From positions 124,001 through 188,000 of the forward strand of contig JAVYIG010000096.1 in assembly GCA_035222895.1 (NCBI GenBank): a DNA stretch of 64,000 bases, in the 5' to 3' direction. The DNA comes from Strongylocentrotus droebachiensis. Its lineage: Eukaryota > Echinodermata > Echinoidea > Camarodonta > Strongylocentrotidae. The notes beneath the pieces were generated by a model that was not told where the DNA came from, searched no databases, and saw only the letters and a list, made by a program, of their open reading frames with translations. The position numbers were made by a program, and so were the translations under genes. Of the stretch, positions 19,572-31,614 are shown piece by piece. Every line of letters begins with the position of its first letter. Positions within the stretch are counted from its first letter, which is position 1.

Positions 19572-22118
19572 GTTGGGGCATATTAACGGAGCAAACTTTC
19601 AGCGTCATTTCTTTTCGTTTTTGTATTCTTTCAATTTTCTTTCTTCCTTGTTTCCTTTTCTTTTTTTTTCTTTTTTTTTAATATATAACGGATTATTGAA
19701 GAAAAAAAAACTTTTCTATATTGATTTCGTTCTTAAGATAAAAACAATATTAAAAATGTCAATGCTAATAATACCACGTGCTTCTATTTTGGATTGACTT
19801 TTTTTAATATATTTGTTTTGTTTTTAATGGAAACATTTTGCTTTCCCCAAAATATTATTATGCCTTTTTACCTTTTACAGAACTCGGTGCACGTCGGCGT
19901 GTTTTTTTTTTTTTTTTTTGTCACAAGTGCCGAAAATAAAACATTACTATTTATGTAGGGTATATTAAATACGATTCAAACCTTGCTCTAACCTTTCTTG
20001 TTTGGTATAACAATACAGGCCTTATTCTGAAAACGCGGGGAAATTGGTAAAATGAAACGTTGATAAAATTTTCCCCAAGTAAAACGTTTAAATTATATAT
20101 TTTCAGTTTTTGCTGAGTTTTTTAAAAATGATTACACAAAATATTGGTGATGCTCTTTACTCCACTTTCGATAAAAATAAGGGTATTAATCTAATTTCTA
20201 TAATTGTATTGTGAAATGAATCTTCCTTATTTCTCTCTGTACCGGTACTCCCGTTTGGTAATGTTGCTCTCGAAAGTGAATCAGAATTTTTTCTCGAGGG
20301 AAATATTCTATTCGTCCTGTTTCGAAGGTGTAACAGCGGAAGCTCACTCTTAAAGGAAATGTCACATCATTTTAAATCGTATGGAAGCATACGAGAGTAT
20401 GGAATGTAGATTACTTGATTAAGATAATTGTTTTCCTATTAACCCCCAAAAATAAGATATAAGGAAAATATGTGTATTTTTTTAAAATGTAAGTTATTTG
20501 ATTCATAGATTCATAGGGTTCCCATAGCAACATTTGTGTATATGTTCTTAAGTAAAGCTTTTATTAAGATAATTATCGTTTCACATATTTTTTTTATTGT
20601 TTGGTCATTGATTTGTTCACGACAAATTGATATTACAGTCATATACATATATTTCATAATTTGATTTCTTTATTGCTACAAAAACCTGAGGTTACAATTC
20701 AAATAAAAATTAAGAGTAGTTAACAAGACGTATGAAAGATCGGTACAGTTGATATCTATGAATCTAAAGAAAAATAATGAAAAATAATGATGATGCAATT
20801 CTTTGCTAACCGAATATTCCAAATGCTTGGCGATGTAAAGAAAAATTACAACTTTTATTATTCAATTCACGATAATATAAAGAAATCATTGTTTGATATC
20901 AATATATCCATAAATCAGCGTTCATCTTCATCATTGTCACCGTAAATGTATTGGGGACTGAACTCTTTCATTGGTGGAAAGTCTGAACCAATCACGTTGT
21001 TAGGTAATCTCACCACGCCCCTAATTTTTATATATTTTCTCAAGATAATAGGAAAGAAATCATTGACAAAAGAAACACCGACGAAGAGTTCTGTCTTTCA
21101 GTAAATCACAATATGTTTGGTTTCAATATACCGATAAATCAGTGTATCTTCATCATTGACGCTGTAAATGTATTGGGGACTGAGGTCTTTCATTGGTGCA
21201 AAGTCTGGACCAATCACGTTGTTACGTAATCTTTACAGCCACGCCCCTTATTTTTTAAGCTTTTTCCTTATGGCTTCATCTTATGCTTTCTTTATTTCTT
21301 TACTTATTTCTCTCATTCTTGCTTTCTTCCTTCTATCTTTCATTCTTTCGATATTTATTTATTTATTTATTTCTTCTTCTTCTTCTTCTTTTTCGGTTGT
21401 TTGTTTGTTTCTTTCTTTCTTTATTCATATATTTAATGACTAATCTATGTATCTATCTATTTATCTGTTTACCTACTGCAGTGACAATGATTTACGGTAA
21501 TTTATTTATTTAAAGAGTGCACACGTGTCATGAGAGTGCCGTAAAGAATACAAAATGTATTTTTAAAACATATTCACATGCAAATAATACATGGGTAAAA
21601 AACAATGAATAAAAAAGAACATTGAAAGTAAAAACAACTGCTTTTAAATAAAATACAATATAACTGATACACAGTTAAAAGTAAAATAACTGTTTTATAA
21701 TAAATTAAAAACAATTGATTCACATTAATTGTAAAATAACTGATAAAGTTGTCAAAAAGCCTCTTCTCCCTTTATTTCTTTACGAAATTAACCATTTTCG
21801 CATGTAAAGAGGGACATGGGTCACATAATATTCTTTTGTTTTTTCTGTTTATTGACGTTTTTTTTGGGGGGGGAGGGAGAAATGTGTTTTAAGAGCCCTG
21901 AGTTTTATTGATAAAGACCGAGATTTACTTAATCAAATCTAAGTTAACCAAACCACACACAACATAAGCATCTTCAACTAATCTACCATCGTTCACTACG
22001 TCCTCCCTTTAATATTTACGGAAGTAATCTATAAATAGACCATGCAATACAATCCATGTAGGCAGCCATGACAACAATTATACCCAGGGCATAAAGCAGA
22101 GTACACTGCGCTAGAACC

Positions 22119-22128
22119 GGGACTTTCC
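22119..22128 (+). promoter_or_regulatory. NF-kB-like site upstream of IL-17 copy I
   Basis: GGGACTTTCC matches the kB consensus GGGRNNYYCC exactly. It lies 157 bp upstream of the TATA box, inside a block conserved among the three copies. Copy II has GGGAACTTCC at the matching place. Function is inferred. Confidence 0.55.
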
Positions 22129-22275
22129 CCTACGATCCATACCCACTCACCTCCGAAATTAGATTTTGGTTGAGATGAAAATATTCTCGTATTTTTATGC
22201 AGGAAAACAATAACAAAATCATGGCGCAAAAATACCCATCCTGTTTATTCAAATCTAAGTTTAAACAATCAATGA

Positions 22276-22283
22276 TATATAAG
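22276..22283 (+). promoter_or_regulatory. TATA box of IL-17 copy I
   Basis: TATATAAG, with a conserved downstream block (GATTGATTGAGGG, AACGGTAGTCGGTTGGGCAT) present in all three copies. It predicts transcription starting near 22305 and a 5'UTR of about 250 nt up to the ATG at 22554. Confidence 0.55.
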
Positions 22284-22553
22284 GATTGATTGATTGAGGG
22301 TTTATCATTGCAAGAACGGTAGTCGGTTGGGCATCAGAAGAGTAAGAGAAATCAAGTCTCAATATCACCGTTTTTAAAATTGTACAAGTACCTGAAGAAG
22401 TAATAATTAATGGTGGAGCTGTGAGAAAGTTATTCTTAAGAATTTTTTTATAGGAAAGGAGCGGAGTTTATTCTTGAGAATCCACTGAGATTTGTGCAAA
22501 ACCAGCGTAGAGAGTTTTCATCGAAAGAGTGTTTACCAGTCAGTCAAATCAAA

Positions 22554-25500
22554 ATGGTACGTTTATTTATTTGTAATGATTAATAGAATTAATTGCTCTT
22601 TTTCTCCATTTGTCCACTTTCTATCCCTATATCATTGTACATGTATATATCTGATTTCACTCTGCCTTTGTATATTCTTAAATGTTTTTTTTTTCTTTTC
22701 ACCCTTACTCTTAAGAACATTTTGGAATAATGATAACAGCTTTTTAGCTTTCTTTTTAGGTTTGTTGTTGTTGTTGTTGTTGTTGTAGGGGGGGGGGGTA
22801 ATTAATATGAGTTATCAATAATTATTCATCTGTTTTTATCTGTTAGTAGTTACATCAAATCGATTTAAACTGATTTTTTGTTGTCCTTCATGTTGTTTGT
22901 TCTGTTGGTTTTTACCTTATCTGCTTGTACTTTGATGATATTTCAGAAGATTCCTTCGCTGTCGCAATGCCATTGCCACTCATTGTTGGCAGTGTAAAAT
23001 CTTCATCAGTAACTGGGGAAAATGAATGCATGACCATTTCTTGTTAAACAAAAATTGTACAATGACTTGCAGCGCCCCACCCCTCTTTAAAATAACCTTA
23101 ACTACGCCACTGCCAGATAATTATCTTCTGCATCACGCAATAGATTCGAAGTCCTGTTCCAATGACGGCATACACTTACGCAATCTTCACTGGTTGCTAT
23201 CTTAAGATCTATCTTTGGTTGAATCTAAGAGGAATTTCCTTGGATAAATATGTAAATTGATGCCAATTAAAAATAAAAATGTTCATATATATATCATGTT
23301 GGTATTAAATTACCGGAAAAGCGCTGAACACTTATGTGATGTTATATTTGGCCGAAACTTGCGGCTAATTAAATGTTTCCTTTTCCTCTAGACTTCGTTG
23401 CGCAAACTTCTCCAATTCATGCAATGGTCAAGAAATGAATACATTTCCATTCCCTTTACGGTACAAACAATAATGTAATTAAGATAATAATAATAATAAT
23501 TAACAACATTTGTATAGCGCTTATCACAAAATATGTCTCTAAGCGCTTAAGAAAAGATCAGAAAATTACCTCATCAAAGAATTACCTCTTATGTTTTATT
23601 AATAGTTATGTTTATATTATTTTGTGCATGTTTATACTAATGCTTATACCAATATTTAAGCAGGAATTGATGACCTGCTCGGGACGGGGAATACCGTAAT
23701 TCCCTATTTGTATGTTTTTTTTCTTTTTCTCACCTTGTTTTGTTTTGTTTTATTGTTGGCACTTTATTTAACTTTTAACTGATTTTATGCTAATTTCTCA
23801 CTTTCTTTTCATATTATGTTCTTTTTTAGAAAATGTATCAACCGTCCGACCTTGTCTTACTTATTCTCACCGCGATGACGTCAGAATGCCTAGCTTTCTC
23901 TGTTGGAAGACACCATTCTGATGACAAGGTAGTCTCCGTCATTCAGTCGTCACTACCAAACCATAAAACAGATGTAAAAAGTAACAGAGAATCAGTAGGC
24001 CAGGCGTTTCTCGTGAACACGAAAGAAATCGACGCATCAGGACATGGACTCTCCTTTGGTGGGGATCAGGAGGGAAAAGAATTATTGTCTGAAAGTGACC
24101 TTTATGATGAGGAAATAAAGGAAGCGGTCTACCTCACAGTGAAACCTAACTCACAGAATCCTGACATAGACACCAGCACCGGAAACACTCTCTCAATCAC
24201 TTCCTCAAGAATAGAACTAAACACAGCATTTCATTTGGATGCCACGTCCGTTGAGAGCGCTACAACAGTTCCTATTACGAGTGCTAGTGGAGAAAATGAA
24301 CTCGTCGAGGTTGCAAGCAGAATTCATTTTACGACTACTAGTATAGCATCTGATGGCGCTACTAGTTCAATGCGCATCAAGAGAAACGCTGACGCACCGA
24401 ACCTTGATCAGGCGGACACCGCTACCGAAGAGGCCGATGCGACGGCGACTGAAGCCTGCAGGGACCCGTCAGAGGGAGAGCTTTATGAGATGCTACACGG
24501 CCAAACTATCGCGGGTAGTGGCACGGAGATCCAACATTCCTATCTTAACAACACATGCCCTGCGTCGCTGTTGGAACGTAATCAGAAACCTGTCGAGTCC
24601 AGAGCGCTTTGTCCTTTTGTCATGGAGACAGATACAGATGTAGAGAGGTAAGACTTTTAAAGCCTTGATTGTTCAACTACGACGCGGTTAACCGCAGCCG
24701 AGTCCAAATTGATTTCCACATCAATTCTTCTCTCTATGTAATACACGTACTTTATTGCAACGTTAAACCTCCTTCAAAAAATGAATGAATAGTATGTTAG
24801 TTGGTTGCGGTCACTCATCAGGATAAAGAAAAAGGAGAATAGGGGGAAAAGGAGCAAAACTATTATGAGAGACTATATTGCACCGAAATTAAATATAAAT
24901 CATATTTCGAATTGTTTGTCAGTTTGTTCCGTGAGCTGTTAACGGTCATTTATATGGGTTCAAACTAGATCTTAAATTCGCCGCTGCTTTTCTCTCCACA
25001 CTCCGGTTGCTCGTTTGCTACCCGTGAAATCTTGCACAAAACAATAGCTATCCACCAAATGACCGGGGGACTGTTTTGTGCTACACAATTGCTTTGCCAA
25101 ATTACTCATCACCTGTCTTGATTAGCTCCTTGAAAACCCTTTTAACACCTGTTTAGATTAATACAGATTAATAAACATCGTTATTTTTATTTTCTCCATG
25201 TCTCAGATACCCGCAAGACATCCTTTCCGCGAGATGCGCGTGCCCTGATTGTATTAACCCTTACAACAATGGCTTCATTAGAAACCCAGGCGTTGACTGC
25301 ATGCCAGTTGTACGCGAGATGGAGACGCTTAGACGCGGACAATGTGTCGATGGTGTTTACCGGTAAGTCCGCAATCAGTGGTAATATTTGCTTATCTGTA
25401 AGGCTGCATTTGGGGTGATGTTAATACAATTTTTTCCGGTTAGGAATTTTGGGAGGGTTTGCGTGTGCGTGTGTATAACTGGGTTATTGCAGACGTGTAT

Positions 25501-26138
25501 CAATCAGATATGATTTTTTACGTCTAGAGAACGACCTTTAACGTCACCATCCGAAAGATGTGACTCAGTTTCGAACTAGAGTCACCTGAGCCAGTTTTTA
25601 GGCGAAGATAGAGAGCTGACCAAATGGATAATTATGTATACTTTCTATTTTATAACTTTAAACCATATAAAATGTATTATATTATTGAATGTTGAATTGT
25701 ATATCTGATTTCTTGTTAATAATTACTGTTCTGTTGGAAATGAAACATAAAACTGAAACTGAAACATGCCGCTAGTCAACTCAAATCTTCCTCGATCAAT
25801 TCGCGGGGGCACTATTGAAACAAAAACGAAAATGCGAAAATATATTCTTTGGAAAGGCCTTTAGATTTAATTGATATTTCACATTTACGGCCCTATTAAT
25901 TCAAAACTGTAAATAAATCAATTCTTTAAAATGTTTTGTTCCAGTCGCCTTCAACTACGGACATGAAATGTCAATGTATTGTGACGAGCGTTGTTTTTAT
26001 CACATCTTGTACACGTCTTTTCCCGACATTCAAATGTATCTTTCTCCCTCTTTATTATTTTTAACTATCTGTAGTTATGAGAAGCAGACAACTAAAGTAC
26101 CAGTGGCTTGTGTATGTGCCAGAATGCGTGCAGTTTGA
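22554..26138 (+). CDS. IL-17-like cytokine, copy I (long propeptide form)
   Basis: Exons: 22554-22556 (only the ATG, then GTACGT donor), 23830-24647, 25207-25362, 26075-26138; 346 aa. The start is supported because the same ATG-donor arrangement occurs in all three copies and joins in frame (M-K-M-Y-Q). Exon 2 encodes a signal peptide (LVLLILTAMTSECLAFS), a propeptide and a dibasic RIKR site (residues 183-186), then EACRDPSEGELYEML, an N-glycosylation site NNTC, and ALCPF. Exon 3 starts with the IL-17 signature RYPQDILSARC and has five cysteines. Exon 4 ends VPVACVCAR. Ten core cysteines fit the IL-17 cystine-knot-like fold of secreted cytokines. In sea urchins IL-17s are induced in gut epithelium by bacteria. 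Unlike II and III, exon 2 holds about 120 extra Ser/Thr-rich residues (24001-24369). Confidence 0.88.
23484..23580. repeat. Short interspersed insertion in IL-17 copy I intron 1
   Basis: (AAT)n followed by TTTGTATAGCGCTTATCACA and CTCTAAGCGCTTAAG is absent at the matching place in copy II (about 39590). The TATAGCGCTTATCA/TCTAAGCGCTT pair is a common interspersed-repeat 3' segment in invertebrates. Insertion inferred from the II comparison. Confidence 0.6.
25624..25766. repeat. Insertion in IL-17 copy I intron 3
   Basis: Copy II reads GAGCTGACCAGGTGAACATG without interruption. Copy I has about 140 extra AT-rich bases ending in AAACTGAAACTGAAAC, which looks like a retroelement 3' tail. Confidence 0.65.
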
Positions 26139-26304
26139 GGGTATCAGCTATGAAACAAGAGGACCAACTACCTAATTAAGGATTGTGACTTCATCTTCTC
26201 TACATTTCATTTCAAGTGAGGGCGTCCTTTCATTCAGTACTATTAGGAGTGCCGTAGGTAATATTTGCCTTTGTTATTTATCGACTGCTTAAAACGATAG
26301 TGTA

Positions 26305-26488
26305 TTGAGAGAGATAGTTGTGACACGCGAATGTATACATACATGCGAGATGGGTCATAGGTTAAATAATGAAGCTCTAAAAATAGCTCCCTCCCGGGTA
26401 CAGTTTGTAAGAGAGGAACTATTTGTGAGTTTTATGAAATGCCTGACCAATCAGTAGCAACTTCCGGTGACGCAACTATCTCTCTCAA
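26305..26488. repeat. TTGAGAGAGATAG inverted-repeat element downstream of IL-17 copy I
   Basis: Ends TTGAGAGAGATAGTTGTGAC and AACTATCTCTCTCAA. Present at the same place in all three duplicons, so it predates the duplication. A related copy is at 1365-1482. Confidence 0.75.
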
Positions 26489-27004
26489 GCAGATATGGGT
26501 AAAATTATTGACAAATCGTTTTAATTATTAATGGTTATGATATACGTGTTCAAAATGATTTCATGTCCATTGTACCTCATCGTCTATACGATAGTGTGAT
26601 TATGAATCTATTTATCTATTTATCTATTTATTGGTGTGTGAGTATTTATTTATGTGATATTTACCTATGTATTTTAAAAGATGTCGACATGCGTATTTGA
26701 ACGGTTCCTTCCGTGTAAGCTTCGTTAAAGGAAGTTGATAGTGTATTCGGTTCATGAGTTTTTGGGGCCATACTCCAGGAATAAAAAATTATGTCAAATA
26801 TTTGTTTCCACATATTCATATGACACTATCTATGTCTTTGTATTGAGATCCGAGTGCCAGATATAGTTGGGAATTTTTCTGCTGACTATACACAAATGGT
26901 GAATGTTTAATCTTTCAAAGCTATTGATACATATTTACATATTATTCGTGTGTATCATTATCTGTGTTTATAAAATCATTTCTATGAAATGACAAATTGT
27001 GCTA

Positions 27005-27235
27005 TCTACTATGTAATGTTCTAGTTCTTTCATGAACTCACATGTAAACCAAATGATTAATGTTAATCATAAAACATCATAAGCGCTTATAGTGCCTATT
27101 TAACGTTTTTGACATATTATGCTATCTACTATGTTATGTTCTTGTTCTATAATGAACCGACATGTAAAACAAAATGATTACTTGTTAATCATAAAACATC
27201 ATAAGCACTTATAGTGCCCATTTAATGTATGTATC
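27005..27235. repeat. Two-copy 117-bp tandem repeat
   Basis: GCTATCTACTATGTAATGTT through CATAAAACATCATAAGCGCT TATAGTGCC occurs twice. Both units are also present in copies II (42957-43187) and III (about 50215-50455). Each contains a small hairpin around TGATTAATGTTAATCA. Confidence 0.8.
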
Positions 27236-27934
27236 TTAGGAAGGCTCTTTATTCAGTTAAAAAGTAACCCTGTTAATGTATATAACATGAATGTCTCCCA
27301 GTAGAGACATTATTTCAACCTTTGAAGAAACTTCTATAAAGCGATGAGAGCAATATGAATCTTTGATTTAAGCTACGAAACCATTATTCTCTCGTTTTAT
27401 TTCTCATAAAATGTGTGTTTACATATATTATATAATGAGTTTTAATCTTACTATTATACGTTATAAAGGGCGAGGGTAACAACAAAATGAATTATTAATA
27501 ACTCGGACATTATTATTATTTGGGTATTTACCTATTTGAATTTCAACCTCACATGGTATACTCACGCTGTAATGTTGTAATTATATCAGAAAGAAAGTTA
27601 TTAACAATGAAAAACCGGGCTACTTTTTACCTGAATGAAGGGCTCCCTCTAGCGGAATTGGGTGTTACCCTTTCGATTTGATTGCTTCCTATGGAAACTC
27701 GAGGCTTTAGTTTGTATAACACGTAGTGAACATGCAGGTATAATGCATGTTCATATAGTTGCAATGTTGTATTTATGTATCTTTCATAAGTATTATGTTA
27801 TATAGAGCCGTTTATTGTGTTGCTTTATTTTTCAGTATACCATTATGGATATATACAGGTAGTCCTATGTATCAGTAGACCATTATTCATATATTCGTGT
27901 AATTAAACCATTCGTACTATCGTATTCAGCAACA

Positions 27935-28355
27935 ATCGTTGTAAAGTACAGATTTTTTGAAAGTATTGTGGATAAGATATAGATACAGACAACTATATAA
28001 AGGAAGTTGTATCTGCTAATTTTCGTAATTTTTAATTGTGTCAAAACCATTGAATTGTTTATTGCTTGAATCACGTAATAAAAAGCTAACATACCTTGAT
28101 ATTTAATAAACATATATTATGTTCTCCTTATAAAGGAAGTATCATTTTTATTCATCAACAAACCTTGTTAAGTACATATTTCTTTTTAATATTGTGGATA
28201 AGATCTAGAGACAAAGACTATAATAGCAAGTAAGTTGTGTCTGTTAATTATCGTAATTTTCTAACGTGATATAATTATTGCTATGTTTACTGCTTGATTC
28301 ACGTTATAGAATGCTAACATACCTTGATATTTAATAAACATATATGACCTTCTAC
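27935..28355. repeat. Two diverged copies of an approximately 170-bp repeat
   Basis: TATTGTGGATAAGAT…ATACCTTGATATTTAATAAA occurs near 27965-28115 and 28190-28345, and again in copies II and III. These hold repeated AATAAA motifs. Confidence 0.65.
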
Positions 28356-29223
28356 AATTATATTGCCGTGTCTGTTTTTCAGCAAAATGTTAAAATGAAT
28401 CTAATATTCAGTACACGTATTTATTAAATTGAAATTAATGTACTTGGTGATTTGTGAGGATGTGGGTATGTGTGTGTGTGTGTTGGTAGGTTATAGGAAG
28501 GTGTGTGCGGGCGTCGGTAGGTGTAGCTTGTGTGGGTGCGTACGTGAGTATGCGTGTGATTGGAGTAGGGGTATAGTTCTATGATAACTTCCATCACCGG
28601 AACTTGTACTCGTTCAACGCCAAATTTATTTAACGTAGAACTTGTTCCCTCTCATCAAAAAAATATATGTCCGATGGCACTGTTTGGTTCTCCATAAATC
28701 GACCTTTGTCACAGCTATACCCCCCCTCATTTAGCGTATGGGGCACGCTTGTTGGTGTGAGGGGGTGGGGTGCATTATATGCTTTTTAAGGGGAATTATG
28801 TGTGCGTGTGTGTTCGATGAGTGAGGGTGTGGGTAAGGCTAAGTGTAGAGAAGAAAAGGAGAGTGAAACATTTCCATCATTACTGGTCATGCAGCGGAGA
28901 AATATAAGAGAGTCGACTTCCCCTACTACCATTATGCCTTTATTGTTTTTGCGAATGACTAATGATAATGGTAATAACCAAAAATTATATTTAATAACAT
29001 CAATGATAAAAGTAATGATAAGATAAAGGGAATGATAATAATGACACAAATATATGGATAATAATAACAATAGTAATAATAATGAATATAATAAATAATA
29101 CTGTTGTCACTGAATTCATTAGTTTAGATTTGGATTGTTTACATAACTGTTTGTAAATTTTGTAATCATGTTGTAGGGCCTCCACGGAAAACAGTATTTA
29201 ACTACTGATATATACAAATATAT

Positions 29224-29420
29224 ACACCAACTCGTAATCTTCGTTCAGCAACCGACACATGTAAACTTAACATTCCCAAATCTAGACTCTCAGCAGCTGA
29301 AAAACGCTTTGCAGTAGCTGCATCGAAAACATGGAACAGCATCCCTCTTTCCATAAGGGAAATTACCTGTCTTGCCACCTTCAAAAGATCCCTCAAAACT
29401 CCCCTTTTCCCCCAATGATC
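29224..29420 (+). pseudogene. LINE ORF2 C-terminal fragment
   Basis: Plus-strand reading gives NLRSATDTCKLNIPKSRLS, then AASKTWNSIPLSIRE, then TFKRSLKTPLFPQ and TGA. This is the usual C-terminus of CR1/L2-like reverse-transcriptase proteins. The first ~90% of the element is missing. AT-rich sequence to about 29560 may be its 3'UTR. Confidence 0.75.
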
Positions 29421-29564
29421 TATGTGATATACTTCCTGTACTGTACTTTTTTGTCCTCTTTTCATATATTTGTATTTGTAAGCACTATGGTACTTATTGT
29501 TTTTAGCGCTCCTGAATATTCGATATATATATATATTTTTTTAATCATAATAGTTTAATTTACT

Positions 29565-30377
29565 AAGGGAATCTCCCTCAGCTTCAAAGCCGTTTTTCCC
29601 GAGGGTCCTGCAATCATTGTTATCCCAGGGATCTGCAATCATTGTTATCCCAGGGATCTGCAATCATTGTTATCCCAGGGTCCTGCAATCATTGTTATCC
29701 CAGGGTCCTGCAATCATTGCTATCCCAGGGTCCTGCAATCATTGCTATCCCAGGGTCCTGCAATCATTGTTATCCCAGGGACCTGCAATCATTGTTATCC
29801 CAGGGACCTGCAATCATTGTTATCCCAGGGTCCTGCAATCATTGTTATCCCAGGGTCCTGCAATCATTGTTATCCCAGGGTCCTGCAATCATTGTTATCC
29901 CAGGGATCTGCAATCATTGTTATCCCAGGGACCTGCAATCATTGTTATCCCAGGGTCCTGCAATCATTGTTATCCCAGGGTCCTGCAATCATTGTTATCC
30001 CAGGGTCCTGCAATCATTGTTATCCCAGGGATCTGCAATCATTGTTATCCCAGGGTCCTGCAATCATTGTTATCCCAGGGTCCTGCAATCATTGCTATCC
30101 CCGGGTCCTGCAATCATTGCTATCCCAGGGTCCTGCAATCATTGTTATCCCAGGGACCTGCAATCATTGTTATCCCAGGGATCTGCAATCATTGTTATCC
30201 CAGGGACCTGCAATCATTATTATCCCAGCGATTGTCTGGTATCTATTTTCATCTGGGTGGAGAAGGCAACTGTGGGTTATTGCCTTGCCAAATTACGTTA
30301 GTGCTGGATTGGTATTCGAACCCTAAATCCTTAGATTAAGAGTCAAATGAATGAACTACTATACCACCACACCTCCA
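29565..30377 (-). mobile_element. tRNA-derived SINE with internally expanded minisatellite
   Basis: On the minus strand, 30377-30306 is tRNA-like: an A-box-like TGGTATAGTAG, the anticodon-arm segment GACTCTTAATCTAAGG (as in tRNA-Lys CTT), and a B-box GGTTCGAATAC. The body continues through TGGCAAGGCAATAACC and CCAGACAATCGCTGGGATAA into the 25-bp array, ending GGCTTTGAAGCTGAGGGA. A related, unexpanded copy is at 46850-47025. Confidence 0.7.
29603..30230. repeat. 25-bp minisatellite, about 25 units
   Basis: Unit GGGTCCTGCAATCATTGTTA plus TCCCA, with substitutions GGATCTG and GGACCTG. The units are nearly identical, so expansion is recent. Three overlapping 219-240 codon frames exist only because 25 is not divisible by 3 and the unit lacks stops. 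Confidence 0.95.
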
Positions 30378-30429
30378 CAATATCCACAATGTCATTAACA
30401 ACAACAATAACAAGAACATCATAAAAGGA

Positions 30430-31220
30430 GAAAAGAAAATACTGAATAAGAAGAGAGACATGTCATGAGGGAGAAGGAGGCGAACAAAAAAAATGAGCGG
30501 AGGATGAGGAAGAAGAAGAGGATGAGGAAGGGAAGGAAATGAAGAAAAAGAAGAATATAAAAGGAAGAAGGAGATGGAGGGGGAGGAGGAGGAGGATCGA
30601 AAATAAGAAGAAGTAGGTGAAGATCTAGAGGAGGAGAGGAAGAAGAAAAAGAACATATAAAAGAAAATGAAGAAAGAGATTACAAGATGGTCAAAGGTAG
30701 TTTAATATAAGGTCATAATTCAAAAAAATAATGCATAATTCTGTTTGCTTGTTTCTTTTGTTAGTTTCTCACAGCGAAAAGTCTAGATTGAATAATTATT
30801 CGATTCATTCTGTTATGTTTCGGGAGTCCTTTCTTTTTTCTTCTTTTTTCAATCTTACTAAAGTGATCATCTATTTAACGTATTGGACCTGGAAATAAAT
30901 ATATAGGGAAGTTATTCATGGTAGTCGTTACTGATTTCAAATAGCTGGCGATTATAACCTTAAGTAATACGGGAAATACAAATTTGATAGCAAAACAAAT
31001 GAATGTTAGGCTCAAGTAAAACATGTAGAGAGATAGAGAGACAGGGGGATAAAGGGTGAGGGAGAGGAAGAGAGAAATGGAGGAGGAGACAGATAATGGG
31101 CATCGAGAGGAGCAGAGAGAGAGAGAGAGGGAAAAGAGGAGAAAAGAGGGGGTTAAACTAAGTAAAACGTAGATGGAGCCGCGATGAATGAGAGAGAAAA
31201 GGTAATACTTATGCCAATCA

Positions 31221-31255
<35 letters not shown>

Positions 31256-31262
31256 AGGCATG
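30430..31262. repeat. GA-rich low-complexity tracts
   Basis: GAAGAAGAGGATGAGGAAG-type sequence at 30430-30660 and (GA)n at 31020-31260, separated by plain AT-rich DNA. Frames on the minus strand are low complexity. Confidence 0.8.
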
Positions 31263-31298
31263 CAGAGGGATAAAATGAATCATGAGACTCGCTGCATA

Positions 31299-31614
31299 CC
31301 AGGGGGGTGTTTCACAAAGATCCTAAGTCGAACTTAACTCTTAATTGGACTTAAAAATTGTGGAGAGCCATTTGTAGTCTTAAAATTGAATATTTCCAAA
31401 AGAAAAAATTGAAGTATTTCCGGCTTTTCATAAATTCCACTTTAAAAACATGAAATCTCCTTGATAATAGAAATATGGATGATTTGAATCAACATTTTTT
31501 GCCTTTTGAAATAACTTTTACAATTTGTTTTCAATGATGCTAACGGCTTCCATAATTGTTAAGTCCAACGTAGAGATAGGTTCAACTTAGGGTCTTTGTG
31601 AAACACCCTCCTGG
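31299..31614. mobile_element. MITE with CCAGGGGGGTGTTTCACAAA ends, copy 1
   Basis: Left CCAGGGGGGTGTTTCACAAA followed by GATCCTAAGT; right AGGGTCTTTGTGAAACACCC TCCTGG. The interior AGCCATTTG/GGCTTCC and TTAAAAATTGTGG blocks recur in the copy at 47634-47951. Confidence 0.85.

Larger units (their letters stand above)
18655..28970 (+). repeat. IL-17 duplicon, copy I
   Basis: About 10 kb aligned by eye with 36100-45850 (direct) and 58745-48110 (inverted). The order in each is telomeric repeats, ACCGGTT-containing flank, promoter, four-exon IL-17 gene, a TTGAGAGAGATAG element, a tandem 117-bp repeat, repeated TTAATAAACATAT blocks, GT-rich stretch, and CGATGAGTGAGGGT near the end. Copy I lacks a LINE-tail insertion shared by II and III. 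Confidence 0.85.

Noticed and set aside
19153..19797. Gly/Pro-rich 214-aa ORF
   Set aside because: Produced by poly-C/poly-G and poly-A runs of a hAT-like MITE; copies II and III lack it.
24353..24643. Alternative-frame 96-aa ORF within IL-17 exon 2
   Set aside because: Shadow of the conserved IL-17 frame; a similar shadow in copy III (53082-53324) reflects exon conservation only.
26780..26785. AATAAA as the IL-17 poly(A) signal
   Set aside because: Present in copy I but AATAAC in copies II and III; about 640 bp from the stop, so not supported as a shared signal.
29605..29640. Homing-endonuclease I-SceI-like site in the TTATCCCAGGG repeat
   Set aside because: Only a short partial resemblance to the 18-bp site; no homing endonuclease gene is present.
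29617..30339. Three overlapping 219-240 codon ORFs, or a CRISPR-like array of 25-bp repeats
   Set aside because: Units are contiguous with no spacers, in eukaryotic DNA, and arise within a SINE. Open frames follow from a stop-free 25-bp unit.
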